DNA from: Malania oleifera
Lineage: Eukaryota; Streptophyta; Magnoliopsida; Santalales; Ximeniaceae
Direction: 5' to 3'
Assembly (NCBI RefSeq): GCF_029873635.1
Contig: NC_080427.1
Span: 74,741,348 to 74,805,347, forward strand
DNA length: 64,000 bases
Shown: positions 29,578 to 40,690 of the stretch, in pieces
Layout of the letters: every line of letters begins with the position of its first letter
Position numbering within the stretch: the first letter of the stretch is position 1
The notes under the pieces: model-generated
What the model was told of the DNA's origin: nothing
The model's input: the letters and a program-made list of their open reading frames with translations, nothing else
Databases searched by the model: none
Translations under genes and position numbers: made by a program

Positions 29578-31344
29578 CTTGGAAATCTGACAGCATCATG
29601 TGTATTCAGCCATAGTTTCAATGTGCTTCATACATTTAAAGACAGTATTAGAATTATTTGTCCTCCTCTCTCTCTCATATTAAATGACTGTGTGCTTGGA
29701 AGAAATGGGTTTAAATATGATTCATTAGATGTATGCCAAAACATGGGTGGGTGGTGTAGGGGAACATTGACCACAGCTTCCGAATTGCCAGTTTCTTGCA
29801 TTTGTATTCTATACCGTGTCGACATTTTTGAGTTCAGCCATCAGCCTGCCCTGTAAATCATGGCATTTTCGGAGTGCAAACCAGTCTTGCAGTTTCCCAA
29901 ACTTGAAGTGGGGAAACTTAGGCTTCAATTGATGAAATGAAATAGAAATTAAAATTAAAATTGTATAGGGATATACTAATTCAAACCAAAAAAAATAGTA
30001 AGCAAAATGGTGTTATTTTATCAAATACAAATGAAAAAAGTTGTGACAAACACATCTATTATCCTTGAGAAATTCCCGGGTATGCTAAGCAAAGTATGCA
30101 GGACACATCATCATCGATTTGATGTTTCTTTATACTGATTGTGGGACCTGTCAAGTGAACGGCGAAATGTCCAAAATTTGTCTATATATAATTCCAAAAC
30201 GAAACCATCTGGATTGTAATTGACCCCTTATAGGGCATGCTTTTCTTCATACCAGTATTCCTAGCAAGCCACTAGATTTGAAAGGCATGCCTCTTTCTCA
30301 GGACTCCTGGCTGAATGACCCTCGTATATTTTCACTTATCTTCTGAGCCTCAAATGCACACGGGTTTCTTTCCCTTAGAAAATTGACGAGGCTCTTTAAA
30401 CCCTTTTGCCCATTCTTGGAGGCTCTTCGAGCAATAATGAGAGTTGAAACAGCCAAACAGGCCATGGCAAAAGCAAGCCTAGTTCACTGGTGACATTCCT
30501 GTTGTGGCCAATTTTGTAGATCTTCATTCGCATTTGTTGATTTTGAAAAGGACAATACTCAAAGGCGTCTCCTAAGGTCTTTGGAGTTCCTAAAAACCAA
30601 CAAAGAATACTCTTAACATTAAAATGTACTGATAAAACGACCTTGCATTTGCTGGTTATTAGTTGATAAAATGATTTACTCTTTATGTTTTTATCATTTC
30701 ACTCAATAGAATATTTATCATTCTACTTAAGTTTTACACAAGGAAACACCACAAGGCCATAAAACATATGGCAGGAGGCCCTGCAACAAGGCTACACAAT
30801 ATGCATTGATAACCCCCATAGGCCAAAGATTGTATAGGTAAGCAATTTTTATAAACTAAAATGATCATATTTACTTATTTATTGCCACTAACTTAAGGTA
30901 GGAGACGATCCCTAAAGGTGATCATGGTCTCTCCAATTTGTTTTTTTCTTAGTTGCATGTGATTGCCAATAGAATGAATGTCGATGTTCAGATAACATTG
31001 TGTGTGACAGTATAATAGGCATAGGATATTATTATTTAAAGGGTTGTATTTTGATAGAGCATATACAATACTTTTATTCTTTTTATAGAGGTCTGTAATT
31101 AATTTATTTTATAAAATTTTTGTGTAAAGCATGTGAGTACCTGCTTAGTTGCAAAAAATATTTTTCATTTTTATTTCTTATTTTTCTAAAAAATTATACA
31201 TATTTTAGCTTATTTTTATTTTTCCAAGATTTATTTTAAGGAATTAGAAAATTAAGAGTTTGTTTAAATGTTTGAAATAAATTTTCATTTTTTTTCATTT
31301 TTATATTTTATAATAATTTAAAAAAAAAAAAAAGATTTGAAGGG
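29578..31344. other. Region downstream of RNase H2C
   Basis: This contains the presumed 3' UTR followed by AT-rich DNA with no gene, TE protein domain or RNA gene that I can support. Confidence 0.6.
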
Positions 31345-31490
31345 ATGGCTTCGCTGCACTGGCTCAAAGTGTGGGAACTACCTCTTACAAAAATTTAAGG
31401 TAAGGTTGTGTACTATAGATTCATTGTGATTCATCTCTTCCGCGGATCCTACATAGGCAAGAGCTCTACACACCAAGCTACCTTATATAT
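31345..31490 (+). mobile_element. Au-like SINE, 3' part
   Basis: 'aaggtaaggttgtgtactat' followed by 'catctcttccgcggatccta', 'gagctctacacaccaagcta' and 'cctta' matches the conserved 3' region of plant Au-type SINEs (ggtaaggctgcgtacaatag, ...cttccccggaccc, ...gcaccgggctgccctt) at most positions. The tRNA-derived 5' half with A and B boxes is not recognisable. Confidence 0.65.
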
Positions 31491-32059
31491 AAAATTTGAA
31501 AATTATTACAATAAAGATAATTTATTTTTAAATTTTTTTTAAAAGGTAATATTGGGATCATGGATTTTGGGGTTTGAAATTCAATATATAATCCACAAAA
31601 ATTAAAGTGTAAGATCTGAATTTCATGCTCCCATATAAAAGGTAAGGAGTTAGAAATTTAGAAAATAGTAATAAAAATATTTATTTCTAATTTTTGTATA
31701 TGAATATAGAAAATTTAAAAATAAGGTGTAATTATTGCACCTCTTCACACATCAATTTTGGTGAAGGGCTTCAACATCATCTTTGTTTTCCATTTAGTTC
31801 AAATTTTTATTGATGAGGATGCATGCAGAAGAGGCTTAATCGGATGGGTCGGTCAGTCTCCTTTGGATAAGACTTACGGTATTACAGTCGAGCAATCGTT
31901 CAAGCTTACAACAACCTGTTATGTGGAGGGTAATCTACACATTATCTTGAGGAAAAGGGGTAGTGGTTCATAAGGTGGTTGTCATTTATCCACGAAGGCC
32001 TTGGTTTCTCTTTATCAATTTTATTAAATTTTTGAAGTATATTAATGAGGAAGCCCGCA

Positions 32060-32494
32060 TGTGACGACAGATGGCATGGTATGCAAGTAGACAAGAAAAC
32101 TAGGATTTTAGGATGCTTCGAGATAAAATCGTCGATGAAATCATTGACAATTATAGTGAATTTATCGACGGTTTGCATTCAATTTGAAATCGTCGCAACG
32201 ATTACATTAAATTTATCAACGATTTTGTTTCTGACTGAAACCGTCAATGGTTTTCCCTATAACCATCGAAGGTTTCCAATCTATTAAGTTTGTTATCTGT
32301 TTTCAAGTTAGTTTCTTGTTAGTTAGTAGTTAATTGGTTTGACAATTATCATTTTATGTGTATATGTACATGGTTTGTTGATGTACAAAGAAAATATGCA
32401 AAAAATAATACAAGTTGGAGTTTTCATTTTCCTCTCCAAGATTCTATTTTTCTTTCTTTGTTTCTTGCAATATACCTTTTCCTTTATTCTGATA
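32060..32494 (+). repeat. Copia 5' LTR (left end approximate)
   Basis: The right end is set by the primer site at 32495. The left end is guessed near TGTGACGACA (about 32058). The partner LTR is not in the window. It contains a loose array of GTCGA-type palindromes at 32131-32270. Confidence 0.45.
32131..32270 (+). promoter_or_regulatory. Loose palindrome array in copia LTR
   Basis: Sites of type atcgtcgatga, tcattgacaat, ttatcgacggt, atcgtcgcaacgat, ttatcaacgat, accgtcaatggt and accatcgaaggt. Several neighbours are 21-23 bp apart (32143/32164, 32192/32215, 32243/32264). Flanks differ from the Tekay and SIRE arrays. Confidence 0.55.
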
Positions 32495-32506
32495 TGGTAT
32501 CAGAGC
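32495..32506 (+). promoter_or_regulatory. Primer binding site of copia element
   Basis: TGGTATCAGAGC, followed by AAGG, is a perfect iMet primer site. Confidence 0.88.
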
Positions 32507-32549
32507 AAGGTTCTTGTTTTTTGATTGAAGATTTTTCGAATCCATATTT

Positions 32550-33787
32550 TATTTTCATAGAGAAAGTCCTGATTCAATCTTGGTTTCTCAGCCTTTGAAT
32601 GGTGAGAACTATTATACGTGTAGCAGATCAATGTTGACAACTCTTAATGCCAAGAACAAGACGGGTTAATTTTGTGGATGGAACGTTTTCTTAGCCTGAA
32701 GATTAGTTTGATCCACTATACATTCTATGGTTCCGTTGCAACAACATAGTTCTTTTGTGGATCTTGAATTCTCTCATACGTGAAATTACTACTAGTGTTA
32801 TCAACACTTCGATTGCTCAAGAAGTTTGGGGGAATCTGAAAATTGGATTCACACAAGGTAATGGCCCCAATTTATTTCAACTCAAGAAAGATCTTGCTTC
32901 ATTAGTTCAAGATCAATCTTTTGTTAGATCTTATTACACAAAATTGCAAGCTGTATGGAATGAATTTTCTACTGTGAAACCAATTCCTAATTGTTCTTGT
33001 AATCCAAGATGTTCTTGTGGAGCTTTAAAAACAGTGATTGAGCAACATCAAAAGAAATATGTTGTTCAATTTTTTATGGGTCTCAATGATTCCTTTACAC
33101 ATATTCAAGGGCAAATTTTTCTCACGGATCCAATTTCATCCATTAATAAAGTTTTATCTCTTACCTTACAAGAAGAAAAGTAAAGAAATGTGGTGGGATC
33201 ATCCTTGATGACTGAAAGCAAGAATGTTCCTGGAACAATGGCCAAGAATTATCAGAAGCAATGTCCCAAGCTAGTTTTTACTCGTTGTGGTCTCACCAGG
33301 CATACAGTTGACAAATGCTACAAGTTACATGGATGTCCACCTAGATATCGTCAGAATCCAAGAACCAAAACATCTTCTGCCCATCAAGTTTCATTATCTT
33401 CCAATGACCCAAATTGTTCTTCCACAACTCCTCGGTTTCATTTCACCAAAGAACAATGTCAAGAACTTCTTTCTTTTATACAACCCTCTTCACAAACACC
33501 TCAACCCACAGCTATGAATGCCATGAGCTAATCATTTGCTATTTCAAACTCTTTGAGTTTATCAGGTATGATTAATTTACCTGATTTTGTTTCTAAGCAA
33601 TCAAATTCTTGGATAATTAATAGTGGTGCTACTTATCACATGGTCAATTCTATTTCGCATCTCATTACAATAACCTCTGTTATAAACACATCAGTAAAAT
33701 TGTCTAATGGAACATGTGTTCTTGTTACACATATTAGAACTGTGAAAATATCAGATTCATTAGTTCCTTATAATGTTTTGTACGTTT
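32550..33787 (+). pseudogene. Ty1/copia gag and start of protease, truncated
   Basis: The gag core at 32755-33183 reads VWGNLKIGFTQGNGPNLFQL and KKYVVQFFMGLNDSF. A zinc-knuckle region near 33265-33345 reads CGLTRHTVDKCYKLHGCPP, the pattern common in plant copia gag. An aspartic protease start at 33600-33650 reads SWIINSGATYHM, where the usual Asp of DSGA is Asn. The frame is broken at 33183 (stop) and again near 33530. The element stops at 33787, where a different LTR (TGTAGACACCCC) begins, and its integrase, RT and 3' LTR are not found in the window. Confidence 0.8.
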
Positions 33788-33917
33788 TGTAGACACCCCA
33801 TTTTTTCTAGGCCAAGTATAATAATAATAATAATAATAATAATAATTGCTACTACTATTATGATCATTAATATTATTATTATTATTACTACTACTACTAG
33901 TTTACTATTATTAATAG

Positions 33918-33982
<65 letters not shown>

Positions 33983-34980
33983 CACAACAAAAGAACACAA
34001 AAAGAAGAAACAAAATAAATACCAAAATACAAAAATTCAAAACACATGTAAATAAGAAAGCAAAGTGCTAGAAGATAAGGAAGTTGGTACAAGCAATGGG
34101 CGTGGACAAAAAGCACGGGGTTCATGCAAATTACATATAGTTAGAGAGATGCCCAAGTAGCCTATATGAAGGCAAGCCTACACTCGCACAGGCCGGGGGG
34201 GGGGGGGTCTTTCATCATTGTTCACGCGTCCTTTTCTCTATGGCATTCTCCTAGAGCCTCCATCATCGTCCTCGCCACCCTCGAGTCACCCTCCATTATC
34301 ACCACCGCTTGCAAATGCCACCCCGACCCAACACCACCATCCTCCCTCTACGCAACCCAAGACCACCATCTCAACCTTCGTTCGCAACTTCTCTCTCAGC
34401 TCCCGGCACCACCGTCTCTCCTCACCTCTACCATCTCAGCCTCACAACCACCTGTTCTGCCTCTCTCACCGAGCATCTTTCCCATTCTCCTGTCTCTCTC
34501 TCTCACCAGCGTAACCACCAACTCACACGAACGCACAGCTCCATCCTCGCACAAGACTCATCTCCAAACCTCCATTTCTCTCCTTTCTTCCGCTGACTCT
34601 CACACCCTGAAAACATCCTCCACCCTCGGCATCTCCGATCTCAATTTCTATCCTTCATCCTCACTCCCTCTCTGAATCTCTCCATTTTTCTCCCAGCTCT
34701 CTCCCTTTTCCTCTAATAGATTGTTCACCATCATCTGAACAACATCACTCCCACCCCATTCTCTTCGACTACCCCACTGCAATCGTCACCATTCCCTAAC
34801 CACTTGCACGAGCCTTCACTATTCACACCCCACCCATACACATCTTCGTCAGTCCCTCATCTTCGCCTCTAACCGCGAGCCTCATTCTCCATTCTCTTCC
34901 CTCTCATTCTACATTCTCTCTGGCACAAGGGGGATTTCCACTTCATTTTCTACTGTTCATGCACACAGGGGAGGCTTGGT
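33788..34980 (+). repeat. LTR fragment of an unidentified LTR element (TGTAGACACCCC start)
   Basis: It begins TGTAGACACCCCATTTTT inside the copia protease, a start sequence typical of an LTR. It contains a long trinucleotide microsatellite and then a C/T-rich leader-like stretch (34200-34960). It ends where the next LTR (TGTAAGAACCCG) starts. No internal domain was recognised, so the family is unknown. Confidence 0.5.
33818..33984. repeat. (TAA)n/(TTA)n compound microsatellite
   Basis: TAA repeats at about 33818-33846, mixed ATT/ACT units to 33920, then uninterrupted ATT/TTA units to about 33981. Confidence 0.95.
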
Positions 34981-35480
34981 GTAAGAACCCGAACCGTGAT
35001 ATAGGGAATTAATTAATTAAGCGAGGGGTAAATTGGTAATCAAGCAAGCTTTGTCAACGAAGCCAGAGTTCGTCGACGAAGTCTTTGTAGTTCTCAGCGA
35101 CGAAGTGCAGAGTCTCATCGACGAGGAGTGGCCAAGTCAAAGGATTATAAATAGATATTTTCACTAATTCTCAGTTAAGAAAACTCAAATTCTCTCTCTA
35201 TCTCTCTAGAAACTCAACCTATTCTCTATCTCTCTAGATTTCTTCGCCGTATGTAGCGGGAATCGTAGATCTGACGTTACCACAAGGATCAGGGAAGGAT
35301 TCTCTATAAGTTCTATGGATTGGATTTTCGTTTCGGGCATTCTCTGGTTTTTTCCCAAGATAGAGGTAAGGCTCGATTTTCAGTTCTGATTAGGTAGTCT
35401 TGTAGGTAACAGAGTTGTGAGCGAGTTTTGTACTGTGGGTTGTAAGTTTTGCAACCCGGTTCGCGGTTTAGGGGCCTTGG
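34981..35480 (+). repeat. Tekay-like LTR, 5' part
   Basis: It starts TGTAAGAACCCG and has a four-site palindrome set (cores 35053, 35072, 35096, 35117), a TATA box (ttataaatag, 35145) and CT-rich leader. It is truncated at 35480 by the full Tekay element. It is the same LTR family as the reverse solo LTR at 43836-46132 (TAAGAACCC end). Confidence 0.75.
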
Positions 35481-35729
35481 TGTAATAACCCAAGGAATTT
35501 TTTAGCATCTCGTCGATGAACACATTGAATTCGTCGACAAGGATATAAGAGGAGCTTGTTGATAAGGACAGGTTTCGTCGACGAGAAATGACTAAGAGAG
35601 GTTTTGGGTAGTCTGAAATTCGTCGACAAAATTCCTTAAAGACTTTTCAACGAGATGACGTGTCTTGTCGACGAATCCGGGGCTATAAATAGTGAAAATC
35701 CAAATTTTTCAGCAGAAAGTTAGAGCATA

Positions 35730-35789
<60 letters not shown>

Positions 35790-37547
35790 AAAACGCACCC
35801 CTCCTATTCTCTCTTCGATCTTGGCTCCGTTTCTCGCCGGATTGAAGATCTGAGGCCATCACGACGCTCCTGGCAAAATTCTCTGCAAGTCTGCCAGAGC
35901 TCATTGTGGGAGAAATTGGTTTGAGATTCATCCCAAATTCAGGGTAAGGTCTTTTATTCAGAATCTGGTTTTCCTATGGTTATAGGAAATGTTGTTTGTA
36001 GGAAAATACTGACGTTTTGTTATGGGAGATATCGTTTTCAGGGTGTTGATTAGAGAACCTTACAGGTGTAGGGCCAGAGTTCAGTGAAGGCTTTTTGGAA
36101 ACTAAGTAAAAGAAATATGCTATGCTAGCCAATTCTAGTAAATTTTTAGCATAAATTATACGCTTTTACCAGATTATTATTTATAGCAGAAATTTATATA
36201 TATATATATATATGCATATATACCAGTTATTATACAGAATATGAGTTTTAAAGTAAGTGTGGCCTGAGTAGATATTATCTGATATGGAGTTTTTATACAT
36301 TTTTCAGTATATCAAGTTATGCAGATATAGTTAGATATTTACAGATTTTATACAGACAGAATACATATACATATACAGTTTTATTTAAATGATTACACAG
36401 ACAGATATATATATATATATATATATATATGTATAGCAGCATACATATGTTTATTCAAATCAGTATATACAGAGTATATAGAAAGTTATGTTTTCCTAAA
36501 TGTCATAACACTCAGAGTATACAGATAGATTATACAGATAGAAGATATAGATAGATTTTATAGTTATAGCATCAAGATGCTACAGATATTACAGTATTTA
36601 CAATACAGAATTATAGTATTATGGTTATTTTGGAAACATGATGAAAACAGTAAAAGAGAGTATATATGTAAATATATAGTATTAAATCCCTGTGAAAAGA
36701 CTACAAACAGATACAGATATAGAATACAGAGCACAGTACCGTTGCTAATATAAATAGAGTGCAACCACATATCTCAGATAGTGTGTGGGTACCATCAACT
36801 GTGCTCGAAGAGTATGCAGCTCCCCAGTTCACTGGGTTGAGGGGGCCAGTTTGACGAGGTAGCAGCCAATCCCATGCCTAAGAGAGTATGCAGTTTGGCC
36901 GGACTAAGGTAGTGTAGAGTATAGTGACTTTCCTGGAGGGCCAATCAGGTTAAGTCTCACCTACGGGCCGCACAACCCTGTCATGAGGGGTCAAATCATG
37001 ACATACAAAGTTTCAGGGATAAAGCACAATTATGTATATGTATACAGTTTTACAGTATTTGATAAATATAGTATGATACTAGCAGTATGAATAGTAGAAA
37101 AATTCAAATGATACAGTTATGTTTTAAACTGCGAAAAATATAAGATAAGCTTTACAGACTTATTTTTTTATTACAGCTCAAATATTATTTGAAGTATATA
37201 TGTAACTTAGTCGCCACACACTAGGAATAGCATATTTCCACTTACTGAGCGTCGTCTCACCCCATTACTTTATCACTTTTTAGGTAAGCCAACTAGGCGA
37301 GCAGATCAGGCTCGTGGATAGAGAGTTGACTTGGTTACCCTGGTTGTAGGGTAAGTTTGTGATAGGGTTTTTGTATTTTTTTTGGGGGCTAGATGATACT
37401 AGAGGGAGTTATTGTATATGGCTTTGGTCTGAATGTACTGAATTATGATATTGTATAGTATATGTGATTGTATGACTTATGTTTCCGCTGCATAGATATG
37501 ATTATATATATTGATAAAAAAAATGATATAATTTTGAGGTCGTTACA
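35481..37547 (+). repeat. 5' LTR of the Tekay element
   Basis: TGTAATAACCC...GAGGTCGTTACA, 2067 bp. It holds a palindrome array (35512-35676), TATA (ctataaatag, 35683), a long (TC)n tract (about 35733-35785), TA microsatellites near 36195 and 36408, and the conserved block 'cttactgagcgtcgtctcac' near 37245. Confidence 0.92.
35512..35676 (+). promoter_or_regulatory. Palindrome array, seven sites, 5' LTR
   Basis: Cores at 35512, 35533, 35558, 35577, 35622, 35646 and 35667, spacing 21-25-19-45-24-21. It has one 20 bp unit fewer than the 3' LTR array at 42620. The last site is about 16 bp before the TATA box. Confidence 0.88.
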
Positions 37548-37550
37548 ATT

Positions 37551-37562
37551 TGGTATCAGAGC
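37551..37562 (+). promoter_or_regulatory. Primer binding site of Tekay element
   Basis: TGGTATCAGAGC begins three bases after the 5' LTR and is a perfect iMet primer site. Confidence 0.93.
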
Positions 37563-37870
37563 CTAGGTTACTAGGTTCTGCATACTCTAGAGTGCAACGA
37601 GAAACAATAACAGAATTCATGAAAATAGATTTGAGGTTTTGTTCTGTAATTTGGATACAGGATTTTCGTGGTGGTTTCTATGTTTTTCTTGGGGTGACGA
37701 TTTCAGGAAAGTCATAGTAAACTATCGACGAGTCGTGTGTTTGGGTTGCAGGATTGGATTTTGGGGCTAGGATCAGGGGAATGGTTAATAGAGGATCTAA
37801 AGTTCTAGTTAAATAAGTTAGGTATATATGGGGTATAGGATTTTGAAACGGTGTTCCATATATTTGTAGG

Positions 37871-38815
37871 ATGGACCCAGGAGGCAGTAGCGCTCACGCT
37901 AGTGGTGATGATGGAGCGGGTCCTTTTGGCTTAGGGGGTGAAGATTCAGATGTTGTGCTACATAGTGTGACTCAGCAAGTTATGGCTGAGATAGCACAGA
38001 GTTCTAGAGAGCAGGGAGGTCCATCTCCAATTCAAGGATGTACCATAGAGAAATTTATGAAGATGAACTCGCCAGCGTTCTCTGGAGCAACTTGCTCTGC
38101 AGTTACAAAGAATTGGTTATAGAAAATGGAGAAGATTCTGTTAGTACTTCACTGCACCGGCAAGCAGAGAGTCTTATATGCCATGTATAGGCTGGCGAGG
38201 GAGGCCGAGAGATGGTGGTCAGCCACCAAACTGTTGGAGGAGCAGAGGGCAATTCTAGTACTGATGACCTAGGCACGATTCCGGGACGTGTTCTTCGATA
38301 GATATTATCTTGCTTCGGTTAGAGAGGCTCAAGTACAAGAGTTTTTGAGTCTGTCCCAGGGGTCGATGACTGTCCAACAGTATGCTTCGAGATTTATCAA
38401 GCTTCGTTTCTGCCCATATATTATCCTTGATGAAGTGAATAAGGCAAGAAAGTTTTAGAGGAACCTAAGGCGAGATATTTACAGAAAGGTGGCAACACTG
38501 AGGATCCAGGATTTCTTAGAGTTGGTTGTCAGAAGTATTATAGCAGAGGAAAGTTTGCTGAGGGAGACTAAGATGCAGAGTCAGAAGAAGAGGACTGCAC
38601 CCTCGAGTTTTCAGGCAGGTCCCAGTCGAGGCCCTTGGAGAGGAGGTAGATTTGGCGGAAGTCAGAGACAGATGGTAGAGCAGGGTGGATTTCAAGGTGG
38701 TCAGCCTCCCACCATTTGTACCAAATGTGGACGGAGACACCCGGGTGAATGTTTGTTGGGGGAGAATGTTTGCTTTCACTGCGGGAGGCCTAGCCATATG
38801 GCTCGATCATGTTAG
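37871..38815 (+). pseudogene. Tekay gag, disrupted
   Basis: It starts MDPGGSSAHASGDDGAG. The retrotransposon gag core follows ([15 protein letters not shown], then FRDVFFDRYYLASVREAQVQ, then LSQGSMTVQQYASRFIKL). The C-terminal nucleocapsid has two cysteine motifs, CTKCGRRHPGEC and CFHCGRPSHMARSC, the second a CCHC knuckle. Stops at 38120, near 38270 and at 38458 break it. Gag would form the cytoplasmic particle that packages the element RNA. Confidence 0.88.
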
Positions 38816-38914
38816 ATGTCATAGAATTACGCATTGGCTCCTAAGCCGTCTTGAGGTGGTTATCAAGCGCCCCGCGGAGGCCAGCAGAGGAATACTGGGC
38901 CGGCGAGGGTCTAC

Positions 38915-39400
38915 GTGTTGACGCCAGGTGATGCTAAGATGGTTGGAGACGTGGTCACAGGTACCATTATTACTTTCCCATATAAAATTGTTATTTTTTT
39001 TTATACAGATGCCACCCACTCTTTTATATCGGTGAGGTATGTCAGAATAATTGGGGTAGAGACACAGCTATTAGAGGTAGAGTTATCTGTGGGTACGCCG
39101 ATGGGATCTGTGGTAAAATGTAGGAAAGTGCTTCGAAATTTTTCAGTAAGTATTCAGGAGAGAGTGTTGTTAGCCGATCTTATGGTCCTAGATATGTAGA
39201 GGTTTGATGTGATACTGGGCATGGACTGGCTAGCTACTCATTATGCTAGCATAGATTGCCACCAGAAAGAAGTGATTTTTAAACTCTCGAATGAGCAAAA
39301 ATACAAATTCATGGGTTCACGTGTACGTGCCTCACCACAGCTGGTGTTGGCTATTCAGGTAAGGAGATTACTACAGGGTGGTTGTTAGGGGTATGTTGCA
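38915..39400 (+). pseudogene. Tekay aspartic protease region, disrupted
   Basis: The read-through FFYTDATHSFISVRYV aligns with the LxDxGATHSFIS protease motif of Tekay-type elements, and FDVILGMDWLATHYASIDCH follows after a stop at 39199. The catalytic Asp is present, but the following Gly/Ser is altered (YTDATH), so activity is unlikely. Confidence 0.8.
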
Positions 39401-39559
39401 TACATAAAAGAATTGCCAAAAGAAGAATTAAGATAAGTTGATATACTAGTAGTGAGGGAATTCCCAGATGTCTTTCTAGAAGAATTGTCTGGTTTGCTGC
39501 TTGACCATGAAATTGAGTTTACTATAGATCTGTTGTCGGGATCTGCACCAGTATCTAAG

Positions 39560-40690
39560 GCACCGTAATGTATAGCTCCAGTGGAGTTGAAAGAATTGAA
39601 AGATCAGTTACAGGAATTGCTGGACAAATGGTTTATCAGGTCCAGTGTATCGCCTTGAGGAGCAGCGCCAATTTTGTTCGTGAAAAAGAAATATGGAACC
39701 ATGAGATTGTGCATCAATTATAAGGAGATAAACAAACTGACAATCAAGAATAAATATGCTTTCCCTAGGATCGATGATTTATTTGATCAGCTTCAGGGGA
39801 CCCAGGTTTACTCTAAAATTGACTTGCGGTCGGGTTACCATCAGGTGAAAATAAGAGCAAAGGACATTTCGAATACCGCATTTCAAACCAGATATGGGCA
39901 TTAAGAATTCTTAGTGATGCCATTTGGGTTGACTAATGCACCAGCAGTATTTATGGATTTAATGAATCGGGTGTTTCATCAATATTTGGACCAATTTGTG
40001 GTTGTCTTCATTGATGATATACTGGTCTACTCGAGGAGTTTTAAGGAGCATGAATATCATTTAAGACTGGTGTTGCAGATATTGAGAGAAACGAAATTGT
40101 ATGCAAAATTCAAGAAATATGAGTTCTGGCTAAGGCAAGTTACCTTTCTCAGCCGTATGATCTCTAAAGCAGGTGTATCAGTTGATCCGAGTAAAATAGA
40201 GGTGGTAATAAGTTGGGAAAGGCCAGGTAGCATTCAAGAGGTCAAGAGTTTTCTAGGATTAGCAGGCTATTACCGGCACTTCATAGATGGCTTCTCTAGA
40301 CTATCAAGTCCATTAACACCGCTTACGAGGAAAAATGTGAAGTTTAATTGGACCGACGACTGTGAACAAAGTTTTCAGGAGTTAAAGCGGCGGTTAGTTT
40401 CAGCTCCGATATTAGTTATTCCATCAGGGGAGGACAGGTTTGTAACAAAGTGATGCCTGTTTGAAGGGTCTTGGATGCGTGTTGATGCAGCACGACAAGG
40501 TTATTGCGTATGCGTCTAGACAGCTTAAAGAGTATGAGAGGAATTATCCTGTCCATGGTTTAGAGCTTGCTGCGGTAGTGTATGCTCTCAAGATCTGGAG
40601 GCATTACCTATATGGTGGAAAGTGCGAGATTTTTGTGGATCACAAGAGCTTGAAGTATTTGTTTACTCAGAAGGAACTAATATGAGACAA
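39560..40690 (+). pseudogene. Tekay reverse transcriptase and RNase H, disrupted
   Basis: RT motifs in order are [55 protein letters not shown] and the catalytic [12 protein letters not shown]. The connection reads [19 protein letters not shown]. RNase H resumes in another frame at 40461 ([20 protein letters not shown], then [20 protein letters not shown]). A stop at 39902 and a frameshift near 40450 disable it. The YxDD-type box (IDD) itself is intact. Confidence 0.9.

Noticed and set aside
31758-31973. 71-codon open frame upstream of the copia LTR
   Set aside because: No recognisable domain, no neighbouring exon evidence, and length compatible with chance in AT-rich DNA.
33921-33984. Tyr-rich coding run in the (TTA)n tract
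   Set aside because: Trinucleotide microsatellite; the apparent peptide is an artefact of the repeat.
34166-34675. 169-codon open frame, longest non-TE-like ORF in its area
   Set aside because: It is Ser/Pro/Thr-rich low complexity from C/T-rich LTR leader DNA; overlapping open frames in other phases show only composition. No domain.
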